Part shown: positions 15,762 to 23,828 of the stretch, in pieces
Layout of the letters: each line of letters opens with the position of its first letter
Numbering within the stretch: the first letter of the stretch is position 1
Source of the DNA: Deltaproteobacteria bacterium
Lineage (GTDB): Bacteria; Myxococcota_A; UBA9042; PHBI01
Length of the DNA stretch: 35,790 nt
Assembly: GCA_011526585.1 (NCBI GenBank)
Contig: WYBB01000157.1
Coordinates: forward strand, 1 to 35,790
Direction of reading: 5' to 3'
Translations under genes and position numbers: made by a program
Notes under the pieces: generated by a model
Seen by the model: the letters and a program-made list of their open reading frames with translations, nothing else
What the model was told of the DNA's origin: nothing
Databases searched by the model: none

Positions 15762-16370
15762 ATGAACACGCCCCACCCCGGTCAGGATCCCGAGGCCGAC
15801 GCGATCCGCGTCCTGGTCGTCGAAGACGAGCCCGAGCACCAGCTGCTGGTGCGCAAGGCGATCGCCCGCGAAGGCGAAGGCTTCGCGATGGTCCAGTTCG
15901 CGCGCGACTCCGAGGAGGCGATCCGCTTCGCGCGCCAGATGGCCTTCGACGTGATGCTGGTCGACAACCGCATCCCCGGCACGCGCGGGCTCGATCTCTT
16001 GACCGAGCTGCGCGAGGTCGGGGTCGACGCGCCCTTCGTGCTGATGACCTCGGCCGGCAGCGAGGACCTGGTCGTCGCGGCGTGGCGCCTCAAGGTCGCC
16101 GAGTACGTGATCAAGGACAGCGGCTTCTGGCGGGACCTGCCGCAGGTCCTGAGACGCGTGGTCGCCTCGGATCGGCAGCGGCGGCGCGAGCAGGAGCTCC
16201 TGCAACGCCTCGAGCGCACCAACGCGCGCCTGGACGCGCTGCGCGCCGAGATGGAGGACAAGACCCTCAAGATCGCCGCGCTGGTGGACGAGGCCCGCGC
16301 GGCGCTCACCGCGGCGCAGACCGAGCGCGTCGCGGCGCTGCTCGAGGACATGTCGGCGGTGGTCGCGTAG
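15762..16370 (+). CDS. Single-domain response regulator with C-terminal coiled coil
   Basis: 202 residues. A receiver (REC) domain occupies about 15-140: acidic pair in VVEDEPE, phospho-acceptor Asp in MLVDNRIPG (D68), the Thr/Ser switch in LMTSAG, and the conserved Lys in YVIKD. The rest (about 140-202) is a charged helix with heptad character (RQRRREQELLQRLERTNARLDALRAEM), probably a coiled coil for dimerisation or partner binding. There is no DNA-binding or enzymatic output domain and no sensor kinase nearby, so it is an orphan, as is common in myxobacteria. The ATG at 15762 was chosen for the GGGAGGG ribosome site; the frame is open further upstream. Confidence 0.85.
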   Translation: MNTPHPGQDPEADAIRVLVVEDEPEHQLLVRKAIAREGEGFAMVQFARDSEEAIRFARQMAFDVMLVDNRIPGTRGLDLLTELREVGVDAPFVLMTSAGSEDLVVAAWRLKVAEYVIKDSGFWRDLPQVLRRVVASDRQRRREQELLQRLERTNARLDALRAEMEDKTLKIAALVDEARAALTAAQTERVAALLEDMSAVVA

Positions 16371-16403
16371 GGCGACGCGCGACCTGCTTGACCGGGCACC
16401 CGC

Positions 16404-16431
16404 TTGACACCGCCGGATCGGTTGTCATACG
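16404..16431 (+). promoter_or_regulatory. Predicted promoter of tRNA-Gly
   Basis: A perfect -35 box TTGACA (16404-16409), 16-base spacer and CATACG (16426-16431) end 12 bases before the mature tRNA. A second TTGAC lies at 16388, suggesting duplicated or tandem -35 elements. Confidence 0.65.
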
Positions 16432-16443
16432 AAGAGGCAGCCT

Positions 16444-16519
<76 letters not shown>

Positions 16520-16521
16520 AG

Positions 16522-16554
16522 GAACCCCGCGAATCGACAAGGTTCGCGGGGTTC
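16522..16554 (+). terminator. Intrinsic terminator after tRNA-Gly
   Basis: A perfect 12-bp stem, GAACCCCGCGAA (16522-16533) and TTCGCGGGGTTC (16543-16554), with a 9-base loop, followed by a T-rich tail (TTGCTTT). It starts 2 bases after the tRNA CCA. Confidence 0.85.
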
Positions 16555-16670
16555 TTGCTTTGGGGCTGCCGGGACACTGAACCCCTGGCGGGACACTGGC
16601 GGGACAGTTGCTCCGAAGAACCGCCTCCGAACAAGCTGTCCGAGACGGCGAGTCGTAGCCTTCCGACTAC
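16555..16670. other. Non-coding stretch between tRNA-Gly and higB
   Basis: No gene is apparent. It contains three short direct repeats of GGGACA (near 16570, 16592 and 16603). Together with the tRNA 3' end upstream, this looks like the scar of an integration event, but no second copy of the tRNA end was found downstream, so an attachment site is not shown. Confidence 0.4.
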
Positions 16671-16705
16671 TAACGCTTGACGTTACTAACGCGAGGCGTT
16701 ACCAT
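16671..16705 (+). promoter_or_regulatory. Tandem operator palindromes and -10 box of higBA
   Basis: Two 15-bp palindromes of the form TAACG-N5-CGTTA follow each other with a 16-bp period: TAACGCTTGACGTTA (16671-16685) and TAACGCGAGGCGTTA (16687-16701). They end 10 bases before the higB ATG. TACCAT (16700-16705) sits 12 bases before that ATG and overlaps the second palindrome, so a repressor here would block the promoter. The natural candidate is HigA, an HTH antitoxin that in characterised systems represses its own operon. Confidence 0.75.
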
Positions 16706-16711
16706 CCGCGC

Positions 16712-16996
16712 ATGGCGATCAAGAGCTTCGCGTGTCCTGATACGGAGAAGGTCTTCTACCGGGAGCGCGTGAAGGCCCTGGGTCCCATGGTCCAGAAGAG
16801 CGCCTTGAAGAAGCTCGTCATGCTCCACGCTGCCGTTCTCCTGGCGGACCTTCGGGTTCCGCCTGGCAACCGGCTCGAGGCGCTGACGGGCGACCGCGAA
16901 GGCCAACACAGCATCCGCATCAACGACCAATGGCGGCTGTGCTTCCGATGGGAAGACGGCAGCGCCTACGGCGTCGAGATCGTCGACTACCACTGA
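16712..16996 (+). CDS. higB: HigB-type toxin, RelE superfamily
   Basis: 94 residues, the usual size for HigB mRNA interferases, which cleave mRNA in or near the ribosome. Family features: an N-terminal 'IKSFACPDTEKVF', then 'LRVPPGNRLEALTGDREGQHSIRINDQWRLCFRW' and a C-terminal 'VEIVDYH'. The toxin gene precedes the antitoxin gene, as is normal for higBA, with 12 bases between. The start has no Shine-Dalgarno sequence and lies just after two operator palindromes. The codons are less strictly GC-biased than in neighbouring genes, consistent with horizontal transfer next to a tRNA gene. Confidence 0.9.
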   Translation: MAIKSFACPDTEKVFYRERVKALGPMVQKSALKKLVMLHAAVLLADLRVPPGNRLEALTGDREGQHSIRINDQWRLCFRWEDGSAYGVEIVDYH

Positions 16997-17008
16997 GGAG
17001 AAGCGCAC

Positions 17009-17311
17009 ATGCCCTCCAAGATCCCTCCTGTCCATCCTGGCGAAATCCTCGTTGACGAGTTCCTCGAGCCGCTGGCGATCACGCCCTACGCGCTCGCGAA
17101 GGCGATCGGCGTTCCCCAGCCTCGGATCTACGCGATCACGAAGCGCGAGCGCGCGATCACCGCCGACACGGCCATGCGACTCGCGCGCTACTTCGGCACC
17201 AGCGATGAGTTCTGGATGAACCTGCAGACGCACTACGATCTCGAGGTTCAGCGCGACATGGCGGCCACGCGGAAGGCCCTCGCCAAGATCTCACCGCTCG
17301 AGCCCGCATGA
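17009..17311 (+). CDS. higA: HigA-type antitoxin, XRE-family HTH
   Basis: 100 residues. It neutralises HigB and probably represses the operon. It opens with the family signature 'PVHPGEILVDEFLEPLAITPYALAKAIGV', which leads into the helix-turn-helix (residues about 25-60, QPRIYAITKRERAITADTAMRLARYFGTS). It ends with the dimerising helix 'EFWMNLQTHYDLEVQRD'. GAGGAG lies 9 bases before the ATG, right after the higB stop. It is the likely ligand of the two palindromes upstream of higB. Confidence 0.92.
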   Translation: MPSKIPPVHPGEILVDEFLEPLAITPYALAKAIGVPQPRIYAITKRERAITADTAMRLARYFGTSDEFWMNLQTHYDLEVQRDMAATRKALAKISPLEPA

Positions 17312-17449
17312 CCGATGAACCCGGACGCGCTCCTGAGACCACCTTCCTCGCGCGTGCCGAACGGTCGCGGAGCCCGAAGATCCGCGCCTTCGCCGCGAAG
17401 TGGTCCGAACGCTGGTCTCGCTCGAGGAAGACCCCGCTCGTCCCGTGCG

Positions 17450-17548
17450 TCAGGTCCGCTTGCCGTAGACGAGCAATGAGAAGGCTGGCGTCCCGAACAG
17501 GACCTCATTGGCGTTGCCGACAGCGAGCGCCACGAAGCCGGCGCGCAC
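17450..17548 (-). pseudogene. Possible 3' remnant of a decayed gene
   Basis: The 237 bases between higA and the cytochrome gene hold no intact gene. On the minus strand a short frame reads AGFVALAVGNANEVLFGTPA, then FSLLVYGKRT and a stop at 17450-17452. This looks like the last strands of a globular enzyme; it is reminiscent of class I methyltransferase C-termini, but that is a guess. No start or upstream part remains, because the cytochrome gene's stop is immediately upstream in the same frame. It could be debris from an insertion or deletion beside the tRNA/higBA patch. Confidence 0.35.
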
Positions 17549-18085
17549 TCAATCGGGCGGGAGCTGTCCGTCTGCGACCCAGCGCTCGAGGAGATCGAGC
17601 TCGCCCGCGGTGAGGCAGCCGTCGAGGCCGGCGTCCGCGGCGGGGTCACCGCTGCAGCCGGCGCCGATCGGCATGATGCCGGCCTTGACGTATTGCAGCG
17701 CGAGCGCGCCCTTGGTCTTGCCGGCCAGGGTGGAGTCGAGCTGCGAGGCGGCGTAGGCGACGGCGACGTCGGGGTTGGCCATGTTGTGTCCGCCCTGCGC
17801 GGTGGCGGCGACCGGTCCGGCGTGACAGGGCGCGCACTTGACGACCATGAAGGCGTGCACCGCGTCGAAGGTCACCGCTTGCGGGGCGGCCTCGTCATCG
17901 GCCGCGGCCGTGTCCTCGGGGGCCTGGGTCTCGTCGCCGTCGGCCGCGGTGGTCGTGTCGGGGGGCGTGACCTCGGTCTCGGCGCCCACGGTGTCCGACG
18001 GCGTGGTGTCGGCCGGGCTCGAGGCGTCGTCGGAGCAGGCGGCCCACGCGAGACCGAGCGCGAGAAACGTGACGATGAACCGCAT
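17549..18085 (-). CDS. Lipid-anchored monohaem cytochrome c
   Basis: 178 residues. Signal peptide with lipobox AWAAC (Cys 17), an Asp/Glu/Thr-rich linker (about 18-70), and a compact domain with one CxxCH haem site (VVKCAPCH, residues 84-88). A plausible distal Met is in AGIMPIG (M138). The closing pattern 'GCSGDPAADAGLDGCLTAGELDLLERWVADGQ' is typical of cytochrome-like domains in myxobacterial lipoproteins; the extra Cys pair may be a disulfide. The role is probably periplasmic or outer-membrane electron transfer; partner unknown. Its ATG overlaps the stop of the CHRD gene by one base (TGATG), so the two are translationally coupled. Confidence 0.8.
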   Translation of the reverse strand: MRFIVTFLALGLAWAACSDDASSPADTTPSDTVGAETEVTPPDTTTAADGDETQAPEDTAAADDEAAPQAVTFDAVHAFMVVKCAPCHAGPVAATAQGGHNMANPDVAVAYAASQLDSTLAGKTKGALALQYVKAGIMPIGAGCSGDPAADAGLDGCLTAGELDLLERWVADGQLPPD

Positions 18086-20295
18086 CAGCGCGCCCCGATC
18101 TGACCACGCACCTCGCCGCCCGGGAAGGCGCCGGTGTGCACGTTGAAGTAGGTAAGGCCGCTGATGATCGCGTCGACGGCGGCCTCGTAGGCCTCGAGCG
18201 TGCCGCCGGTCACGTCGCCCGGGCCGAAGGTGCGTGACAGCGGCGAGGTGAAGCCGGCCGAAGCGAGGCCGAAGAGCACGCCGCCGTTTTCGCCCGGCGG
18301 GGCGCCGTGGATATGCGCCGCGGTGGTGTCGGCGTAGTCCGATAGCGACAGCGTCGCCCGCACCTCCTCGAGGGCGCCGTTGATCACGACCATGCCGGTG
18401 CCGGTGCGGGTCGAGTCGTTGGGCGGCACCTCGCTGAGCCCGTCGAGGACGGCCGCGAGCTGGATCACGCCGATCTGACCGCGCAGCTCACCGCCCGGGT
18501 TCGAGACCGTGTGCACGTTGAAGTAGGTCGAGCCGCCGAGGAGCTTGTCGACCAGGTCGACGGCGACCGAGGGGTCGAGCTCGGAGACCACGGTCGTGAC
18601 GGTGAGCGGGCTCGTGAAGGACGCGCTGGCGAGGCCGACGAGCACCCCGCCGGACTCGCCCGGCAAGCCGGTGTGAACGTGCGCGGCGGTGATCTCGGCG
18701 AGATCGCCGGCGTCGAGCTCGAAGCGCACGACCCCCTGCGCACCATCGACGTAGACCTTGCCGCGCCCCCGCGCCGCGGAGTCGACGGCGGGCACCTCCT
18801 GGGCGCCGGAGAGCAGGGCGCGCAGGCGAGCGGGGCCGAGCTGGCCGCGGATGTGGCCAGCGGGATCGGCCGCGGTGTGCACGTTGACGTAGGTGTGCCC
18901 CGCGAGGATGGCGGGCACGGCGATCTCGGGCGCCACCGCGTCGATCGCGCTGAGGTCGAGGTCGACGACGGTGCTCTCCCCCGGCGCACCCGCGGACAGC
19001 GGCAGCCAGACCGAGCCGTTGTCACCGACGGCGCCGCCATGCAGATGCATCGCGGTCGCGCCGTCGACGCCGGTGAGCGTGACCGTCATGCGGCCGCCCG
19101 TCTGGAGGCCGTCGATCAAGAGCTCGGCGGTGCCGAAGGCGTCGGTCTCGACGCGCGGGACCTCCTGGCCGCCGGACATGCGCGCGCGCAGGACCGCCTT
19201 GCCGAGGTGCGCGCGCACGGCGCCGCCCGGGTGCTCGGCGGTGTGCACGTTGACGTAGAGCTCGCCGCCCACGACCTTGGCGATGATGTCCGACCAGCTC
19301 GGATCGGTGGCGTCGGCAGCGTCGAAGACCGTGGTCGAGGTCCCACCGACGGGCGTCTCCAGCGGCAGATAGACCGGCCCGTTGAGGCCGGGTGCGCCGA
19401 GGTGCAGGTGCGCTGCCGTGGCGCCCTCGATGCCGCTGGCGACGATCGAGATGGCCAGCCGCTCCTGGGTCTCGTCCAGGAGAGCGACCACCGCCCCGCT
19501 CGCGTCGATCATGACCGGATCGGGTTCCTGCAGCCCGGAGAGGGTGCCGCGCAACTGCACGCGCCCGACCTGACCGCGCAGGACACCGGCGGGGTGCAGG
19601 TTCGAGTGCACGTTGACGTAGGTATGGCCTGCCTCGATCGCCTCGAGCGCGGCCTCGAAGGTGCCTTCGCCCTGGAGATCGGCGGCGGTGAGGGTGACGG
19701 TGAGCGGCGAGGTGAACGCGCCCGAGGCGAGCCCGAAGAGCACGGGGCCGTTGACGCCGACGGCACCGAGGTGGATGTGCGCGGCGGTGAACATCGGCAG
19801 CGGTACCGCGCCCTGCAGGTCGACCTCGAGCGTGACGTCGAAGCCGTTGCGGTCGTCGTGGATCTCCACCAGCGCCGTGCCGGTGGCGCCGGTGGCGACC
19901 GGCGGCACCTCCTGCGAACCGGAGAGGTAGGCGCGCAGCGTGACACCCGGCTCGATGCCATCGGGTCCGGTGTCGAGGTCCTCGACGGTGTCGGCGACGG
20001 TGTCCGGGCTGGTCTCGGCGGTGGTGTCCTCGACGGTGTCCGGGGTCGTCTCCTCGTCGGTGTCGGCGGTGGTATCATCGGCGGTGTCGGGGGTCGTCTC
20101 CGCGGCGGTGTCGGCGGTGGTGTCGTCGACGGTCTCGGGGGAGGTCTCTTCGACGGTCTCCGGCGTGACCTCGCTGGTCTCCGCGGTGTCGCCCGCCGAG
20201 TCGGTCGTGGTGTCGGCGCCACCGTCGTCATCGTCACCACAGGCGAGCCAGGTGGCGCACAGCGCCGCGATCACGAGCATGTTGGAACGTCGCAT
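18085..20295 (-). CDS. Lipoprotein with five CHRD domains
   Basis: 736 residues. Lipobox WLAC with Cys 19, then a low-complexity linker of Asp-Thr/Glu-Thr repeats (about residues 25-110). Five CHRD domains of about 120 residues follow, each opening 'LxAxLSGxQEVPxV' and closing 'GxxYxNVHTxxxPGGExRGQIG', with the AAHIHxGxxGxNGxV motif in the middle. CHRD domains were named from chordin and are common in bacterial secreted proteins; no enzymatic role is established. The conserved His (AHIH, NVH) make metal binding conceivable. The ATG at 20295 has GGAGGT at ideal spacing. It is first of a two-gene unit with the cytochrome lipoprotein. A TTGACT near 20436-20431 may be its -35 box. Confidence 0.88.
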   Translation of the reverse strand: MRRSNMLVIAALCATWLACGDDDDGGADTTTDSAGDTAETSEVTPETVEETSPETVDDTTADTAAETTPDTADDTTADTDEETTPDTVEDTTAETSPDTVADTVEDLDTGPDGIEPGVTLRAYLSGSQEVPPVATGATGTALVEIHDDRNGFDVTLEVDLQGAVPLPMFTAAHIHLGAVGVNGPVLFGLASGAFTSPLTVTLTAADLQGEGTFEAALEAIEAGHTYVNVHSNLHPAGVLRGQVGRVQLRGTLSGLQEPDPVMIDASGAVVALLDETQERLAISIVASGIEGATAAHLHLGAPGLNGPVYLPLETPVGGTSTTVFDAADATDPSWSDIIAKVVGGELYVNVHTAEHPGGAVRAHLGKAVLRARMSGGQEVPRVETDAFGTAELLIDGLQTGGRMTVTLTGVDGATAMHLHGGAVGDNGSVWLPLSAGAPGESTVVDLDLSAIDAVAPEIAVPAILAGHTYVNVHTAADPAGHIRGQLGPARLRALLSGAQEVPAVDSAARGRGKVYVDGAQGVVRFELDAGDLAEITAAHVHTGLPGESGGVLVGLASASFTSPLTVTTVVSELDPSVAVDLVDKLLGGSTYFNVHTVSNPGGELRGQIGVIQLAAVLDGLSEVPPNDSTRTGTGMVVINGALEEVRATLSLSDYADTTAAHIHGAPPGENGGVLFGLASAGFTSPLSRTFGPGDVTGGTLEAYEAAVDAIISGLTYFNVHTGAFPGGEVRGQIGAR

Positions 20296-20488
20296 GATGA
20301 CCTCCGTGGGTTGAGCCTTGCGCGGGTCGCACGACGCTGGCGGGCGCTGTGGTCGGGCCTCGCGTGCGGATTGTGGACCGCGGGCCTCGTGCGTCTCGGG
20401 TCCGTAGATCTGGGCGAAAAGGCGCGGTCGAGTCAAGGCGGCCCGCTGGCTCCGCGAGCCGCGTTCGGACCTGCGAACCGCGCGGCGT

Positions 20489-22426
20489 TCAGCGGCCGAC
20501 CGCGCGCAGGCGACCGCCGTCGAGCTCGAGGGTCGGACAGAAGAGGCGACCGGCCGGCTCGCGATGCCAGACGTGACCGGTCTCGGCGCGCTCGCTCGGG
20601 GTCGTGAAGCTGTAGTACCAGAGCTCGCTGCGCAGGAAGCGCGGCGGGCCTTCGGGGAAGGGGTCGTCGGCGAGCAGCGCAAGGACCGGCGGCGAGCCCT
20701 CGAGCAAGCGGCGCGCGAAGGCGAGGTACCACGGGCTCCGGCGGCACTCGCCCGCGAGCGCGGAAAACCACATCTGCCAGTCGAGGCGCGGCATGTGGGG
20801 ACCGGTGTAGGATGGGGTCTCGTCGAGCGCGCCCGCTTTCCAGGTGAAGCGATAGGGGCGCCAGTCGACTCCGTCGGCGCTGCCGGCGAGCTCGATCTCG
20901 GGGCGGTCGGTGGTCATCGTGGCGAAGAGGCCGTAGCCCTGCGCGAGGTGCAGCGGCGCGGTCAGGCGCAGGGCGTCGACCAGCGCGCTCGGCGCGGCGT
21001 CGCGATCGATGCGGCGCACGAAGCTCGTCACCGAGAGCAGGGCGAGCGCGGTGGCGAGCAGGGCGACCGGCGCGCGCCAGGCGAGGCGCGGGCGGCGATG
21101 CGCGAATTCGTGGCTGTCGGGGACCTTCGCACGCAGGCGTGGCGGCACGAGCGCGCGCACGGCGCCGTCGTCGAAGAGCATGATCGCCAGCGTGACGGTG
21201 AGGAGGTTGAAATAGCCGTAGTTGCCGGTGAGGCCGATGGCGAGCATCAGCGCAAAGATGGCGTAGGCCGTGAGGTAGCGCAGGCGGCGCAGGCCGACGA
21301 GCACGAACCAGGGAAGGACGAGCTCGATCGCGAACATCACGCGGATCGACAGGTCGTGGAGCCAGGCGGGGGCGTAGTGCGCGGACCAGCTCGTCGGCGC
21401 GGGCAGCGGCTGCGTCCAGTAGTGGTAGTCGAGCGCGGAGAGGTCGGCCCAGACCGGGTCGTCGGAGAGGAGCTTGACCACGCCCGAGAGGAAGACGAGC
21501 TTGACGACGAGCAGGCGCGCGAGCCAGACGCCGGCCCATGACGGTGCGCGCTCGCGGGCGAGGCCGGGCCGGAGACCGCCGCGCCAGGGCACGAGGAAGA
21601 AGGCGCAGAAGAGGCTCTCGAGGAGGAGCGCGTCCCACTGGTAGCCCATGAAGACCTGGCCCACCGAGACGAGCGAGAGATAGCCGAGCCAGGCGAAGAG
21701 GAGGCCGACGCCGGGCAGGACGTTCAAGAAGAGCATGAGGCTGCCGAGCGCGGCGAGCGCGCAGAGCTCGTGCAGCGCGGCGTCGGAGGCGCTGTCCCAG
21801 GCGAGCGTCGGCACGCGCAGGAGCGTCTCGAGCGAGGACCAGCCTTCGGCCGCGGCGACGCGCGACACCTCGGCGAGGTAGTCGGCGGCGGGCGCGATGC
21901 CGCGAGCGCCGATGAGCCCGTCGAGCTGCACCCACCAGGAGATCGTCGCGGCGAGCGCGCACAGGCCGAGCATGCGCAAGAAGAGCCAGCGCACGAGCAC
22001 CTGGCGCGGGCGGCGCAGGTCCGGGCCGACGAAGGTCCGCGTCAGGCGGTCGAAGAGTCGGCGATGGCGGGCGACGACGCGATAGCCGAGGCGCGACAGC
22101 GGCGCGACGCCGGGCACGTGCCGGTGCAACGCGCGATAGATCGGGAGGCGCGAGTCATCGGCCGTGAACGCGCCGAGCTCGGCGACGGCGTCGGCGCCGG
22201 CGACGATGCGGCCGTCGGGCAGGCGCAGGTGCACGGCCTCGCGCAACGCCGCGGGCGCGACCGCCGGCAGGGGGTTTGCGGCGTCCTCGTAGAAAGGACG
22301 GTAGACGACGCGCTCGCCGGTGAGCTGTTGCCAGCGCCTGACGAAGCGCCGGCAGAACCCGCAGCGCCCATCGAAGACGAGGAGCGCCTGGTCGTCGCGG
22401 GGCTCGGCCGGCTCGACCTCGGGCAT
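20489..22426 (-). CDS. DCC thiol-disulfide domain fused to a lipase maturation factor domain
   Basis: 645 residues. Residues about 14-125 are a DCC-family (DUF393) thiol oxidoreductase-like domain with FDGRCGFC, CxxC at 22/25. From about 140 on the protein is a polytopic membrane domain of the lipase maturation factor (LMF1/LMF2) family: many hydrophobic helices, the hallmark MGYQWDALLLES and LTGNYGYFNLLT, then a soluble C-terminal part with YRFTWKAG and RLDWQMWF. LMF1 in vertebrates helps fold secreted lipases; the bacterial role is not known to me. The DCC domain could handle disulfides, fitting an organism with Cys-rich surface proteins and a lipase-like lipoprotein 14 kb away. It lies 9 bases after a lipoprotein gene, at the end of a likely four-gene operon. 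Confidence 0.9.
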   Translation of the reverse strand: MPEVEPAEPRDDQALLVFDGRCGFCRRFVRRWQQLTGERVVYRPFYEDAANPLPAVAPAALREAVHLRLPDGRIVAGADAVAELGAFTADDSRLPIYRALHRHVPGVAPLSRLGYRVVARHRRLFDRLTRTFVGPDLRRPRQVLVRWLFLRMLGLCALAATISWWVQLDGLIGARGIAPAADYLAEVSRVAAAEGWSSLETLLRVPTLAWDSASDAALHELCALAALGSLMLFLNVLPGVGLLFAWLGYLSLVSVGQVFMGYQWDALLLESLFCAFFLVPWRGGLRPGLARERAPSWAGVWLARLLVVKLVFLSGVVKLLSDDPVWADLSALDYHYWTQPLPAPTSWSAHYAPAWLHDLSIRVMFAIELVLPWFVLVGLRRLRYLTAYAIFALMLAIGLTGNYGYFNLLTVTLAIMLFDDGAVRALVPPRLRAKVPDSHEFAHRRPRLAWRAPVALLATALALLSVTSFVRRIDRDAAPSALVDALRLTAPLHLAQGYGLFATMTTDRPEIELAGSADGVDWRPYRFTWKAGALDETPSYTGPHMPRLDWQMWFSALAGECRRSPWYLAFARRLLEGSPPVLALLADDPFPEGPPRFLRSELWYYSFTTPSERAETGHVWHREPAGRLFCPTLELDGGRLRAVGR

Positions 22427-22435
22427 CGCCGTGGC

Positions 22436-22930
22436 TCAGGGCTCGGGCGCGGCCGCCGCCTTGGGCTCCTGCCGGAGGTCGAAGAAGTACCAGCGACCGT
22501 CGTCCTTGCGCACCTCGACGGCGTAGCGGTGCCCGGCGTCCTCGTGGAACCAGCACATGGCGTTGTCGTCCACGCCGCGCGCGATCTTGGCGAGCTTGCC
22601 ATCCCACGCGCGAAGCGCCTTCATGCGCCACGTGTCATCGCCGAGCAGGGTCTGATAGTTCGGGTTGCGCGGCTCGAGAAAGATCAGCTTCTCCCTGGCC
22701 TTGGGGGGCCCCAGCGACGCCAGCTTCTCGAGGTTCTTGTCGCGATACGCCGCCAGCGACTCCAGCGCCACGCGCTCGACCTCCTCGTTGTCGGTGAGGT
22801 CGATCACCTTGCCCGGCTTCTTGTCGCCCGCCTCGGCCGCCGCCGTGCTCGGCGCCGCCGGCGCCTCGTCCTTCTTGCCGCAGCCCAGCACGGCCACCAC
22901 CATCACGCTCGCAATCCAACCGATTCTCAT
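22436..22930 (-). CDS. Small lipoprotein of unknown function
   Basis: 164 residues from ATG 22930 (AGGAG 6 bases upstream). Lipobox VLGC with Cys 17, a short Ala/Lys linker, then a helical-beta domain: VERVALESLAAYRDKNLEKL, TWRMKALRAWDGKLAKIARG and a final HRYAVEVRKDDGRWYFFDLRQ. The overall shape recalls NTF2-like/DUF4878-type lipoproteins, with an initial helix and a curved sheet ending in 'G.WYF.DL'. No catalytic residues are evident. It lies between another lipoprotein gene (77 bases upstream) and the DCC-LMF gene (9 bases downstream). Confidence 0.75.
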   Translation of the reverse strand: MRIGWIASVMVVAVLGCGKKDEAPAAPSTAAAEAGDKKPGKVIDLTDNEEVERVALESLAAYRDKNLEKLASLGPPKAREKLIFLEPRNPNYQTLLGDDTWRMKALRAWDGKLAKIARGVDDNAMCWFHEDAGHRYAVEVRKDDGRWYFFDLRQEPKAAAAPEP

Positions 22931-23007
22931 CGCTGCTCCTGTCGGGGCGGACCCGCCTCCGCCTCCGCCCGCCGATAGTGGACACGTCGCGCGCGCGCCC
23001 GCAACCC

Positions 23008-23805
23008 TCAACGCGCCGCGCGCACCGTCTTGTCACCGCCCTTGCGCGCGAAGACCGCGACCACCGTGCGGCCGCCGTCGGCGAAGGTCACCGGCAGGGG
23101 CACCGCGGTCACCGGCTGCCCCGGCTCGGTCAGGATGTGCGCCGCCTGGCCGCCGAAGAGGAGCTGGTAGACCGCGTCCGCCGCACCGTGCTGGCGCACA
23201 TAGAGCACGCCGTCGTGCGCGAAGGCCGGCGCCGAGAACTCCCGGTAGTGGTACGAGCGCCACGGCCCCACCACGAGATGCCACAAGCCCTCGGCCCCGC
23301 CGACCGCGACCTGCAGCCCATCGGGCGAGAACGCGAAGCTCGGGTCGCCGACCCCGTCGCTCAGCCGCAGGCGCCGCCCGTCGGGGTGCAGCGCCCACAC
23401 CTCCGACACACACGCCGGCGCGCAATCGCTCGTCGCGACGAAGAGCGCGACCTTCGCCACCGGCGACCTCCGCAGGCGCTCGCCGACCAGCACCGCCACG
23501 TTCGGCAAGATCCCGATCTGCCCCGCGATCTCGACCTCCGCCTCGGCGCGCCCGAGCCCCTGCCCGCTCTGCTCGGCGATCAGCCTGAGCGGCGTGCCGT
23601 CCGTCACCGGCACGCTCTGCCCGGTCGCGAGCACGCGCAGCTCCAACGCCGCCCCATCGGGCGAGAACACGATCCCGTGCTTGCCCTCGACCGCGGGCAA
23701 CCCGGGCTCGACCACGACCGACGGCGCGGGCGCGGGCGCGCGGACCTCCGGCGCGCCGCCACATGCGGCCACGCCCCATACCGTCACAAAGAGGTAACGA
23801 AACAT
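23008..23805 (-). CDS. Lipoprotein with a WD40/TolB-like beta-propeller portion
   Basis: 265 residues. Lipobox GVAAC with Cys 15, a short Ala/Pro linker, then strands with the 'FSPDG' loops typical of TolB/WD40-like propellers (GIVFSPDGAALELRV; ALHPDGRRLRLS; FAFSPDGLQVAVGG; FAHDGVLYVRQ; TFADGGRTVVAVF). With so few blades it is either a partial propeller or half of a dimer. ATG 23805 was preferred because GAGGTGGAG precedes it; GTG 23811 is also in frame. It follows the OmpA gene by 23 bases. Confidence 0.75.
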   Translation of the reverse strand: MFRYLFVTVWGVAACGGAPEVRAPAPAPSVVVEPGLPAVEGKHGIVFSPDGAALELRVLATGQSVPVTDGTPLRLIAEQSGQGLGRAEAEVEIAGQIGILPNVAVLVGERLRRSPVAKVALFVATSDCAPACVSEVWALHPDGRRLRLSDGVGDPSFAFSPDGLQVAVGGAEGLWHLVVGPWRSYHYREFSAPAFAHDGVLYVRQHGAADAVYQLLFGGQAAHILTEPGQPVTAVPLPVTFADGGRTVVAVFARKGGDKTVRAAR

Positions 23806-23828
23806 CTCCACCTCACCACCTCACCACG

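Noticed and set aside
17308..17613. Open frame starting in an ATGA overlap with the higA stop
   Set aside because: The overlap looks like coupling, but the product is Arg/Ser-rich without domains and runs into the antisense cytochrome gene; probably chance.
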